Positions 7,661-15,443 of a stretch of DNA of 39,489 nt are shown here, piece by piece. Each line of letters begins with the position of its first letter. The stretch's first letter is position 1. The notes under the pieces were generated by a model. That model searched no databases and had not been told where the DNA came from. It worked only from the letters and a program-made list of their open reading frames with translations. The DNA lies in NCBI GenBank assembly GCA_903889965.1, contig CAISZM010000037.1, positions 1-39,489 of the forward strand, written 5' to 3'. The DNA is from an uncultured Elusimicrobia bacterium. Lineage in GTDB: Bacteria; Elusimicrobiota; Elusimicrobia; Elusimicrobiales; UBA9959. The translations under genes and the position numbers were made by a program.

Positions 7661-8230
7661 ATGGCCAAGATGAAAAAATCTTCAATTTTAACCGGCATTG
7701 CAATTATTGCTGTTGTTTTGGCCGCAGGAGTTTTTGCTTGCAAGTATTTTACAGAGCAGCAAAATACAGCGATGCAACCCGTTTCTGAGGGCTGTAAAAT
7801 TCAACCATACAAAGGGAATATAAAAAGTGATTACGCCTTGGATAATACTATCGTAACAGATGTGCGAGGCGGAGCAATTTGTCGTTTTTTAATTAATCCC
7901 GGCCTGCCGGCGTATACGTTCCGGCTGATCGGAGATCCTAAGCACGATGTGATCTCTAAAATTGAAATTTCACAGGGTAACAGTCATATCGTCCAGATAA
8001 TCGATCTATCAACAATTACAGACCCTCTTTCGATGTTAAGTCTGAAAGATAGCCAGGAACCGCCATATCGTGATGCCGAGTTTTTTACCGCAAAAGACAT
8101 AAATTCTGATGGGTATAAAGACATAAGGTTGTTGAGCTGGTGGGGAGTGACCGGCAGAGAGGGATATTACTCCTGGCTGTTTGACCCTAAAAACAGCACA
8201 TTTACCTGTAATGGAAGTATGGAAAAATAA
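7661..8230 (+). CDS. Membrane-anchored or lipoprotein-like protein with XAC2610-type C-terminus
   Basis: A 189-residue protein with an N-terminal hydrophobic segment (about residues 9-27) ending in VFAC, which is only a loose match to a lipobox. The C-terminal part has the pattern DINSDGYKDIRLLSWWG..GREGYYSWLFDP. This resembles secreted XAC2610-like proteins (a small envelope family with an Asn-Asp-Gly-Tyr motif). The gene is visibly more AT-rich than its neighbours and sits in the island between two matching terminators, right after the REP-like palindrome. No good ribosome-binding site is seen before 7661, and an in-frame ATG at 7670 is an alternative start. Horizontal acquisition is likely but unproven. 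Confidence 0.7.
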   Translation: MAKMKKSSILTGIAIIAVVLAAGVFACKYFTEQQNTAMQPVSEGCKIQPYKGNIKSDYALDNTIVTDVRGGAICRFLINPGLPAYTFRLIGDPKHDVISKIEISQGNSHIVQIIDLSTITDPLSMLSLKDSQEPPYRDAEFFTAKDINSDGYKDIRLLSWWGVTGREGYYSWLFDPKNSTFTCNGSMEK

Positions 8231-8346
8231 ATATTGCAGAGGAGCTGGCGATAATTGCTCCTATATTTACTACAGATCAAGTATTAGAAAACATAAAAAA
8301 ACAGGCGCGGTTCAATCAGGACAATAAATGGTTTAAGGTTATGACT

Positions 8347-8946
8347 ATGATCTATAAGATAATATTGGCACTGGGGACGGTCGTTAGTTACGGATTTCTG
8401 GTAAAGTATTTCTATCAAGGTCTGCATTCTGTCTCGCATCCAGCGGGTGTTATCAGCACGGCTGTGGTAATGCTTCTTACTGAGTTGCTGATGCTTGCGG
8501 TAGTGTTAGTGCGTGGCAAACCGAACTGGTTTCCCGTGGTTGCTTTGTTCGTATTTTATGGATTTTTAATGTTGACTATTTATGGTTTTTATCGCGACGG
8601 ATACGGGCTTGCTCTCGCTTTTTTTAGTTTTGCCTTTAGGATAGCTTCCGTTTTTATGAGCAAATATGAGCCTAATACAGCCGACCAATATCTGATTTCG
8701 CATGTTTACCTGTTTATGTTGACAATCATCCCCATAGCCTTGGGCTCAAAGTATATTGTCAAATTATTGCCTTCGTTAAAAGCGCAGTTCCCGCCTGGCG
8801 AGCTTGAGATCAATACGAATATGTTTAATGCGAGTGAAGCCATACTCATTTGGGCAATATTTTATTTTTCAATTTCGGCCGTTTGGAACCTGTGGACGGA
8901 TAGTCTTGTCGTTAAGAATAATATAATTACTTGTTGCAAAGTTTGA
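8347..8946 (+). CDS. Hypothetical six-helix membrane protein
   Basis: An integral membrane protein of about 199 residues with roughly six hydrophobic helices and no recognisable family motif. The start at 8347 is chosen because AAGG (8335-8338) lies eight bases upstream. An ATG at 8341 in the same frame is too close to that site. The frame stays open back to 8212 with protein-like sequence (IAEELAIIAPIFTTDQVLE) but no ATG, GTG or TTG. The gene could therefore be the remnant of a longer one. It shares the AT-rich composition of the preceding gene and may form a two-gene cassette with it. Confidence 0.65.
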   Translation: MIYKIILALGTVVSYGFLVKYFYQGLHSVSHPAGVISTAVVMLLTELLMLAVVLVRGKPNWFPVVALFVFYGFLMLTIYGFYRDGYGLALAFFSFAFRIASVFMSKYEPNTADQYLISHVYLFMLTIIPIALGSKYIVKLLPSLKAQFPPGELEINTNMFNASEAILIWAIFYFSISAVWNLWTDSLVVKNNIITCCKV

Positions 8947-9053
8947 AATTAACAAAATAATCCTGGAAATTTCCAGGCAGCAGAAAGATAAGGGCGCTGG
9001 AACCGGCAATAATCGCGCTCATGTTCGCTGCAAGGCCTGTCCCGTATAGCGCG

Positions 9054-9082
9054 AAAATACCCGCCCTGCCGGCGGGTATTTT
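9054..9082 (+). terminator. Intrinsic terminator, second copy
   Basis: Stem 9054-9065 with 9071-9082, five-base loop, then a T-run. Apart from the loop and the outer A/T run it matches the terminator at 7535-7564. The rest of the 330-base gap 8947-9276 holds no gene that I can see, only the promoter noted next. Confidence 0.9.
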
Positions 9083-9229
9083 TTTATATCGCGGAATGTG
9101 CCCGCTTAATATAAATGGAGCGGGTGCCGCCCCTTCGCTAAACGAAACGCCGGCATTAGTTTCGCGACATGTGATTCAATAAAAAAGTGGGGGCTAAGCC
9201 GGGGAAGAACGGGCCGGATTATTTATTGG

Positions 9230-9235
9230 TATAAT
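9230..9235 (+). promoter_or_regulatory. -10 box of the PLP-enzyme operon
   Basis: A perfect TATAAT lies 41 bases before the ATG of the PLP enzyme. No convincing -35 hexamer is found at 16-18 bases upstream, so the promoter may depend on another factor or be weak. Confidence 0.45.
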
Positions 9236-9276
9236 AAATTTAAGATTTTTGCGAAGATAACGCTCCGGAGGATATT

Positions 9277-10725
9277 ATGGCCAAACTAAAGGTAAATGCC
9301 GCGATAGTTAAGAAGAACGCCGCCCTGTGCAGGAAGCGCGGGATAACCATTCCCACTTTCGCGCAGATGAAGAACCCGGCCCTGATCCCGGATACGGTCA
9401 GGAAGGCCCTCAAGCCCGCGGCCCTCTCGGACATAAACCCCGTAAATCTTTTCCGCATAACCTGGAAGAACGATATTAAAACCGGCCTGTATGGCGGCGT
9501 CAACTTCTTCGAGATACCCCGGGAAATAACCGGCATAAAGGCCCGCGTCATCGGCATAGTGGGCAAATACTTCCCCACCGGCGCGCACAAAGTCGGCGCG
9601 GCTTTCGGCTGCCTCGTGCCCCGCATGGTAACCGGCGAGTTCGACGCCGTCAGCCAGAAAGCTGTCTGGCCCTCCACCGGCAACTACTGCCGCGGGGGCG
9701 CTTTCGACTCCGCGCTCCTCGGCACCACGGCCGTGGCGATACTGCCCGAGGGCATGTCCAAGGAACGGTTTGCGTGGCTTAAGTCCATCGGCGCAGAGGT
9801 CATAGCCACCCCGGGCACGGAATCCAACGTCAAGGAAATTTACGATAAGTGCTGGGAGATAAAGAAGACCCGCAAGGATTGCGTTATCTTCAACCAATTC
9901 GAAGAATTCGGCAACCCCACCTGGCATTACCACGTCACCGGCTCGGCCCTCGAGGAGGTCTTCAACGCCGTAAAGGGCCCGAAGAGCCGGCTCGCGGCCT
10001 TCACCTCGGCCACCGGCTCGGCCGGCACCATAGCCGCCGGCGACTACCTGAAGAAAAAATTCCCCGGCATGACCATCACCGCCTCCGAGGCCCTGCAATG
10101 CCCGACGATACTCCAGAACGGTTTCGGGGAGCACCGCATAGAGGGTATAGGCGACAAGCATATCCCGTGGGTCCATAACGTGCGCAACACCGATACCGTC
10201 ACCGCCATAGACGACGAGGCCTGCATGCGGATAGTCCGCCTTTTCAACGAACCGGAGGGCAGAAAGGCGCTTGCCGGTTACGGGGTGAAAAAAGAGGTCA
10301 TAGAGAAGCTGGGGCTGCTCGGCATCTCCGGCGTCTCCAATATGCTCAGCGCCATCAAGACCGCGAAGTTCTACGAGTTCGGGTCCGACGACGTGGTGCT
10401 TACCGTGTTCACGGACTCAATGGATCTCTACGGCTCCCGACTGAAGGAGCTGGAAGAACAGCTGGGCGCGTACACCCGCGAGAACGCGCTGATCGATTTC
10501 GAGCGCCGGCTGCTCGGCGCCGCCACCGATCATACCAAGGAGCTCACCTACGCCGACCGCAAGGCGGTGCACAACCTGAAGTATTTCACCTGGGTTGAGC
10601 AGCAGGGGCGCACCTCGGAAGACCTGCGCCGCCTGTGGGACCCTTCTTTCTGGGACGAAACCTTCGAGAGGGTTTCAGAGTACGACAGGCTGATAGGGGA
10701 GTTCAATAAAGAAGTGGGAAGGTAA
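9277..10725 (+). CDS. Fold-type II PLP-dependent enzyme (cysteine synthase/threonine synthase superfamily)
   Basis: A 482-residue pyridoxal-phosphate enzyme. The Schiff-base lysine is probably Lys105 in PTGAHKVGAAF, and the loop STGNYCRGG (from Ser133) fits the Asn-containing substrate loop of the tryptophan synthase beta superfamily. A glycine-rich phosphate-binding loop is seen in SATGSAGTIAAG. It is longer than cysteine synthase (about 310) because of an extra C-terminal helical region of about 110 residues (LEEQLGAYTRENALIDFERR onward). The substrate cannot be named from sequence alone. GGAGGA (9267-9272) sets the start. A CpXC gene follows 19 bases later and a nucleotidyltransferase overlaps that, so the three form an operon. 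Confidence 0.88.
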   Translation: MAKLKVNAAIVKKNAALCRKRGITIPTFAQMKNPALIPDTVRKALKPAALSDINPVNLFRITWKNDIKTGLYGGVNFFEIPREITGIKARVIGIVGKYFPTGAHKVGAAFGCLVPRMVTGEFDAVSQKAVWPSTGNYCRGGAFDSALLGTTAVAILPEGMSKERFAWLKSIGAEVIATPGTESNVKEIYDKCWEIKKTRKDCVIFNQFEEFGNPTWHYHVTGSALEEVFNAVKGPKSRLAAFTSATGSAGTIAAGDYLKKKFPGMTITASEALQCPTILQNGFGEHRIEGIGDKHIPWVHNVRNTDTVTAIDDEACMRIVRLFNEPEGRKALAGYGVKKEVIEKLGLLGISGVSNMLSAIKTAKFYEFGSDDVVLTVFTDSMDLYGSRLKELEEQLGAYTRENALIDFERRLLGAATDHTKELTYADRKAVHNLKYFTWVEQQGRTSEDLRRLWDPSFWDETFERVSEYDRLIGEFNKEVGR

Positions 10726-10744
10726 AAATTGCTTTGGGGATCCT

Positions 10745-11389
10745 ATGGCTACAAAAGGTTTGGTCAGGGTTGAATGTCCTTCCTGCGGCGAGAGTTTCGA
10801 CGCCGATTTCTGGACCGTGGTGCGCGGGGACCGCGACCACGAGGTCAGGGAGCTGATCCTCAACGGGGAGTTCGATATCCTGATGTGTCCCAAGTGCTCC
10901 GTGATGTTCCAGCACGAAGAACCCTTCCTCTACCTGGACCCGTCCCGCGATCTGCTGGCCTTCGTGATGCCGGAAACATGGCTGGCGGAAAAAGATAAGT
11001 GGATAGCGAAAATGAAGGCCGACTACGAGCCTGTGCGCGCCGCCCTCTCCGCGGGCCACGGCCTTTCCGGGGAGCCGCTGCACCTTTTCGGACTTGCCCA
11101 GCTCACCGCCCTTCTCGAGAGCGACCGTGACCGCGAGGAGGAGACCGAGGTTATGGAGTTCATGGCCAGGGAGGACGGCCTGAACCTTCTCCCGGTCAAG
11201 CCCGCAGCCGCGCGCGAACTGGACATCCTTTTTTCGCTGCCGCTGCCGTCCGGCCTGTCCGGACGTGAGGCCGCGCTGAACGCCGCGCGCGGCCTGAGCG
11301 CGAGGAACGACGCCCTGCCCAGGCTGAAAAAGCTCGTGAACGCGCTCGAAGCCGGATCGGGCGACAGCATCCCCTTCCTCAAGAACTGA
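10745..11389 (+). CDS. CpXC domain zinc-binding protein
   Basis: A 214-residue cytoplasmic protein whose first 120 residues carry two CPxC knuckles, VECPSCGESF and LMCPKCSVMF. They are arranged as in the CpXC domain family, presumed to bind zinc. The middle and C-terminal part are acidic and helical with no recognised domain. The role of the family is unknown. The stop overlaps the next start by one base (TGATG), so the nucleotidyltransferase is translationally coupled to it. This suggests a shared function, but none can be named. Confidence 0.85.
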   Translation: MATKGLVRVECPSCGESFDADFWTVVRGDRDHEVRELILNGEFDILMCPKCSVMFQHEEPFLYLDPSRDLLAFVMPETWLAEKDKWIAKMKADYEPVRAALSAGHGLSGEPLHLFGLAQLTALLESDRDREEETEVMEFMAREDGLNLLPVKPAAARELDILFSLPLPSGLSGREAALNAARGLSARNDALPRLKKLVNALEAGSGDSIPFLKN

Positions 11390-12273
11390 TGGAAATACAG
11401 CCGCTCAACGACCTGCCGCTGCTGGAGCACGCCGCGGGCCTGGCCTCGGAGGCCGGGCTTGAGCTTTTCGTCGTTGGAGGCTGCGCCCGCGACTGGGCGC
11501 TTGGCCGTCCCAGCGCCGATATAGATTTTCTGCTGAGCGGCGAAGCCCTGCCGGTAGTGCTGGGGCTGGAAAAAGCGTACGGGGGCAGGCACGAAAAATT
11601 CGGCCCTTTTCTGACGATCAGGTTCTTCTCGGCCGAAGGCCGCCGCCTTGACTTCGCCAGGTTCCGCAAAGAGATCTACTCCCGTCCGGCGGCGCTGCCG
11701 CGGGTGGAGCCAGCCGTATCGGCCGCCGAGGACCTGAAGCGGCGGGACTTCGCCTGCAACGCCATGGCGCTGCGGCTGAACGGCCCGGAGGCCATGACGC
11801 TCCTGGACCCTTACGGCGGGCTGGGAGATATAAAGTCCGGCCTTGTGCGCGTCCTGCACGAGAAAAGCTTCTCAGACGACCCGACGCGCGTTTTTCGCGC
11901 GGCCCGTTTTGCCGGGCGCTTCGGCTGGCGGCTTGAGGCCGCCACAATGGACCTGGCTATGGAGGCCGTGCGCGCCGGTCTGCCCGGCCTTCTCTCCCGC
12001 GAGCGCCGGCGCAACGAGCTCATAAAGATACTGGCGGAAAATGATCCGCTGCCGGCGCTGACCGCGCTTCAGGGCATTGGCGCCCTTGCCTTTATACATC
12101 CGGCTTTTGTTTTTGACGGGACCCTTCTTGGCGTCAGGACCGTGCGCGAGCGCCTGGCCGCGGTGGCGGCGCTGATGGGAAAAGACGGGGCGGATTTTAT
12201 TTCGGGGCTTCGCCTGTCGCGCAGCGAAACCGCGGCCATCGCTGCGCAGGCACGGGAACTGGGGAAAAAATAA
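11389..12273 (+). CDS. tRNA CCA-adding / poly(A) polymerase-type nucleotidyltransferase, short form
   Basis: A class II nucleotidyltransferase that adds nucleotides to RNA 3' ends, most likely CCA to tRNAs. The head domain carries VVGGCARDWALGRPSADIDFLL, with the GG...RD and DxD metal-binding motifs. The neck motifs RRDFACNAMAL and DDPTRVFRAARFAGRFGW are also present. At 294 residues it stops soon after the RNA-binding region, whereas many bacterial CCA enzymes exceed 400 and carry a C-terminal HD domain. It could be an A-adding or CC-adding half of a split pair. The stop is one base from the end of the convergent sensor gene, with no terminator between. Confidence 0.88.
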   Translation: MEIQPLNDLPLLEHAAGLASEAGLELFVVGGCARDWALGRPSADIDFLLSGEALPVVLGLEKAYGGRHEKFGPFLTIRFFSAEGRRLDFARFRKEIYSRPAALPRVEPAVSAAEDLKRRDFACNAMALRLNGPEAMTLLDPYGGLGDIKSGLVRVLHEKSFSDDPTRVFRAARFAGRFGWRLEAATMDLAMEAVRAGLPGLLSRERRRNELIKILAENDPLPALTALQGIGALAFIHPAFVFDGTLLGVRTVRERLAAVAALMGKDGADFISGLRLSRSETAAIAAQARELGKK

Positions 12274-12274
12274 T

Positions 12275-14245
12275 TCAGCGTTCAGGGGGCTTTTCGCCGC
12301 CGTCTATCTTCGGATTCCGCGCGAAGGCCTGCAGGCTGGAGGTGAGTTCCGCCGCGCGTTTTACGGCCTTTATGATCAGGGAGATCTCCTCCTTGATCGG
12401 GCTGGAAGGGGGGAGATCGTCGTCTATCAGGGTGGCGTAGCCGCTGATAGCCGCCAGCGCGTTATTGAAATCGTGCGCTATGGGCCTGGCTACGCGGCTC
12501 AGCGCGTCCGAGGCGCTGGCCAGCGCCAATACCTTCTCCATTCGTTTGATCTCTGTTACGTCGCGGGCTATGCCCAACAGGCCTGTGATCTTTCCGTCTA
12601 TCCCGCGCAGCGGCGTTTTTATGATGTTGAAGTAATTTTTGCCGGTGGAGGCGGCCATCTCCCGGTTGACCGCCAGGGTTTTTTCGCTGCGCACCACCGA
12701 GGAATCTTCTTTGTATATCTCGGCCGCGATTTCCGCGGAAATAAGTTCCGCGTCCGTCTTGCCGGCAAAATCCTCCGGTTTAAGTCCGAACATGCCGGCG
12801 CAGGCTTTGTTGGCCGCTACATAGACGCCGTTCATATCCTTGATAAAAATAGCGTCGCTGGCCGTTTCGAAGATCGTGCGCATCAGAACTTCGCTCTGCC
12901 TGAGAAGAGTTTCTGTTTCGCGCTGGTCGGTAACGTCCCGCAGCACTCCCGTCAGGTATATAGGCTTGCCCCCGCTTAGAACTATCCCGCTTTTTTGTTC
13001 CGCGTAAAAATAGGCGCCGTCCTTTTTCCTGACACGGTAAGGCACTATGGGCAGGGATCTCCCGGTCCGCACCGCGTTGGTGAAGGACTTGGAGGCGAAA
13101 TCCTTGTCATCCGGGTGGATGAAGTCAAGGAAATAGCGGCCCACTATATCCTCCGGCCGATAGCCGTAATCCCCGACCCTCTGGCTGATAAAGGTAACCT
13201 TCCCGTCCACCCCGGCGGTGTAGATTATGTCCTTTGAAGAGGAGATTATCGTGCGGAACCGGTTATCTTCGGCCCGCTGCCTGTCCTCGGACAGTTTGCG
13301 CTGCAATATTATGGCGTAAACCCGGGCGAGTTTCTGCGCCGTAGCGAGTGCGTCCCGGGTATAGTCCGCCTCGGGGTTAGCCAGCGCTATCATGCCGAGC
13401 AGCTTGCGGCCGGACATGGCCGGGACGCCCATAAATTTATGAATTTTAATGTGGCCGGCGGGCAAGCCGGAGATCCTTCTGTGGTCCGACTGTGCGAGGT
13501 TCGTCAGCAGCGGTTTTTTCCGGTTCAGCACCCAGCCCCACAGGCCCTGGAATTTATTGAATACCACCGGTTTTTCCGCCATGCGGCAGCTGTTCCAGGC
13601 TTCACTGGTAAAGGAAGGCACGTGCAGGGATCTGGTAGCGGGGTCTATATATCCGGCAAAACCGAAACTGCTCGAGGTCAGCCGCCGCGCCTCATCCAGT
13701 ACGGCCCTTGAAAGTTCCGTGATAGAAATGTCAGGGGATGAAAGGTACAGCTCCTCCAGGTGTTTTACCGAAGAGGAAAGGTCCATTTCGGCGGCAAGCC
13801 GGGAGTCCCTTTCCTCGTTCGCGAGCCGGGCCGATACTATCTGGGCCGCGGTTTCCATCAGCCTGGCGCAGGTTTCCGTGTTGACCCGCAGCACGGGATC
13901 TTTAGTCAGTATGAACCCCGTCCTGGACCTGCCATGCAGTATCGGCGCGCTGAAAATACGGCCTTTTTTGCGTTTCAGGGGACCGGTTATCGCCGACTTC
14001 AGCAGCATCCGGCGCTCGGCGGCCGGGATATTGCGGAACGCGGCCAGCGTTTTCCCTCCCGGCCTCGCCAGAACTATGGCCAGTCCGGAGCCGGGACCGA
14101 AAGCGCCCGGGCTGGACAAGATCTCGAGGAGCCTCTTAAGGAAAGGCCCCGGATTGTCGGGAGCCAGAACAGCCAGGAGCAGGTTCTGAAGGGTTTTGCC
14201 GAAGGCGGCCGGATCCTGTGTTTTGGCGCGGGGATCTTTCATCAT
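12275..14245 (-). CDS. GAF-PAS-PAS sensor protein with histidine box but no ATPase domain
   Basis: A 656-residue cytoplasmic sensor with no membrane segment. Order: an N-terminal region of about 150 residues that may be a degenerate GAF, and a GAF-type domain (about 165-320, LSSPDISITELSRAVLDEA to VYAIILQRK). Two PAS domains with PAC tails follow (about 328-450 and 455-575). A histidine box ARPIAHDFNNALAAISGYA with His591 comes last. The protein then ends after only 65 more residues, with none of the N, G1 or G2 boxes of a kinase catalytic domain. The start ATG overlaps the stop of the upstream response regulator (ATGA), so the two are coupled. It may be phosphorylated by another kinase or act purely as a sensor. 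Confidence 0.88.
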   Translation of the reverse strand: MMKDPRAKTQDPAAFGKTLQNLLLAVLAPDNPGPFLKRLLEILSSPGAFGPGSGLAIVLARPGGKTLAAFRNIPAAERRMLLKSAITGPLKRKKGRIFSAPILHGRSRTGFILTKDPVLRVNTETCARLMETAAQIVSARLANEERDSRLAAEMDLSSSVKHLEELYLSSPDISITELSRAVLDEARRLTSSSFGFAGYIDPATRSLHVPSFTSEAWNSCRMAEKPVVFNKFQGLWGWVLNRKKPLLTNLAQSDHRRISGLPAGHIKIHKFMGVPAMSGRKLLGMIALANPEADYTRDALATAQKLARVYAIILQRKLSEDRQRAEDNRFRTIISSSKDIIYTAGVDGKVTFISQRVGDYGYRPEDIVGRYFLDFIHPDDKDFASKSFTNAVRTGRSLPIVPYRVRKKDGAYFYAEQKSGIVLSGGKPIYLTGVLRDVTDQRETETLLRQSEVLMRTIFETASDAIFIKDMNGVYVAANKACAGMFGLKPEDFAGKTDAELISAEIAAEIYKEDSSVVRSEKTLAVNREMAASTGKNYFNIIKTPLRGIDGKITGLLGIARDVTEIKRMEKVLALASASDALSRVARPIAHDFNNALAAISGYATLIDDDLPPSSPIKEEISLIIKAVKRAAELTSSLQAFARNPKIDGGEKPPER

Positions 14246-14928
14246 TCGAATTTGTATCCGTGTCCGGGCACAGCTTTTATGCGCTTGCCAAAGGCGCCGA
14301 TCTTGCGGCGGAGGTTAGAGACATGCACCTCCACCGTGTGCGGGTCGTTGTAGTCGGCGGTATTGTAGCCCCAGACCGCTTCGAGCAGCGTATTGAGGCC
14401 CAGCACCTTGCCGCGCTTGGAGGTGAGCGTGGCGAGCAGGTCGAATTCCTTCGAGGTCAGTTTGACCGGCCTGCCTTTTAATTTGATAGTGCGCCCCTCC
14501 ATGTTGATCTCCATCTCGTCCGTACGCACCAGGGTGTTCTTTTTTTTGCCGCGCGTGGAGCGGTGGATAACCGCCTTTATCTTGGCGAGCAGCACGGGGT
14601 AGGAAAAAGGCTTCACCACGTAGTCGTCGGCCCCGCAGTTGTAGCCGGAGATGTGGTCGGCTTCGGAGATCTTTTTGCCGGTCATGATGATGACCGGGAT
14701 GTCGGCCAGCACCTTATTGTCTTTCAGACGGCGGCAGAGCGTGAAGCCGTCCATGCGGGGCATTTCGATGTCGGTTATTATAATATCCGGCCTGCCGGAG
14801 GGGGCGGCCGCCATCGCCTCGGTTCCGTTGGAGGCGGTTATGACGTCCAGCCCGTGGTTTTCAAGGTATTTTTTCAGTATGCCCAGGAGTTCCGGGTCGT
14901 CATCCACTATAAGGGCGCGTTCTTTCAT
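14242..14928 (-). CDS. OmpR/PhoB-family response regulator
   Basis: A two-domain DNA-binding regulator of 228 residues. The receiver domain (1-120) has the acidic pocket DDD at 9-11, phospho-acceptor Asp53 in IITDIEMP and Lys106 in VVKPFS. The C-terminal winged helix (about 130-228) shows LTSKEFDLLATL, the recognition region DPHTVEVHVSNLRRKI and the ending PGHGYKFE. The start at 14928 is chosen because GAGGTGG precedes it by a few bases. The open frame beyond it runs into non-coding RNA. It is the first gene of a two-gene operon with the sensor gene, downstream of a structured leader that ends in a terminator. Confidence 0.95.
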   Translation of the reverse strand: MKERALIVDDDPELLGILKKYLENHGLDVITASNGTEAMAAAPSGRPDIIITDIEMPRMDGFTLCRRLKDNKVLADIPVIIMTGKKISEADHISGYNCGADDYVVKPFSYPVLLAKIKAVIHRSTRGKKKNTLVRTDEMEINMEGRTIKLKGRPVKLTSKEFDLLATLTSKRGKVLGLNTLLEAVWGYNTADYNDPHTVEVHVSNLRRKIGAFGKRIKAVPGHGYKFE

Positions 14929-15004
14929 CCGGCCACCTCTTTGCACCGCCGCCTGGCGGGGCCGCGGGATTATCCCTTGATTATAATATTTTTCAGGCCC
15001 GGCC

Positions 15005-15200
15005 AATAAAAAAATCGCCCCGCCGGAACATTCATGGTGAGTTACAAGTGCCTTACTAAGGAGTCTCAGTCGATGTCGCCCGGCGGGGCTTTAAAAAGCC
15101 AACGTTGCAGATGCATAGAGCACGGAGCCCGAAGGCCCCGTGTCTTGGGGGTTTGGGTTAGGGGGGCGCACCGTACAACGCTGGGGATCTGTTTTAAAGA
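15005..15200 (-). ncRNA. Candidate structured RNA or attenuating leader
   Basis: Read on the minus strand, this contains a UUCG-capped hairpin, CACGGGGCC with GGCTCCGTG (15121-15142). It is enclosed by a helix AGCGTTG (15177-15183) with CAACGTT (15101-15107). Then comes a 10-bp GC stem (15080-15089 with 15017-15026) that encloses a further small stem-loop and is followed by GATTTTTTT. The last stem is an intrinsic terminator. A second hairpin, GGCTTTTTAAAGCC (15087-15100), shares three bases with the terminator stem. A possible minus-strand promoter is TTGAAC (15233-15238) with TATATA (15209-15214). No known RNA family was matched. It may be a stand-alone small RNA or a leader of the response regulator. 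Confidence 0.5.
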
Positions 15201-15323
15201 ACGATTACTATATAGAAAGTATAACAAAGGCCGTTCAAGAATCGCTCAAATACGCCTCAAGCGCCGCTCAAAGATATTTTCCGGGTTTGGCCGCCGGGAA
15301 TACCAGCAAGCCGCATGCCTTCC

Positions 15324-15352
15324 TACACAAATAAATGGAAAAGTGGTACAAT
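15324..15352 (+). promoter_or_regulatory. Probable promoter of the FN3/PorV operon
   Basis: TACACA (15324-15329) and TACAAT (15347-15352) are separated by exactly 17 bases and match sigma-70 consensus at four and five of six positions. The transcript would have a leader of about 85 bases before the FN3 gene. The rest of the gap 15201-15443 shows nothing else. Confidence 0.55.
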
Positions 15353-15443
15353 CAAATTTCGGTATCCGGCCCGGAGGAAAGGGCGTATTCGTCCGTTCCA
15401 GCCGGCTGATATCTTCCCCCCGGTATGTCAAAGGTGAACGCTG

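Noticed and set aside
15045-15075. CTGAGA on the minus strand as a TPP riboswitch signature
   Set aside because: The other TPP signature blocks (the GGGGTGC and CTTGAACCTGAT regions) are missing.
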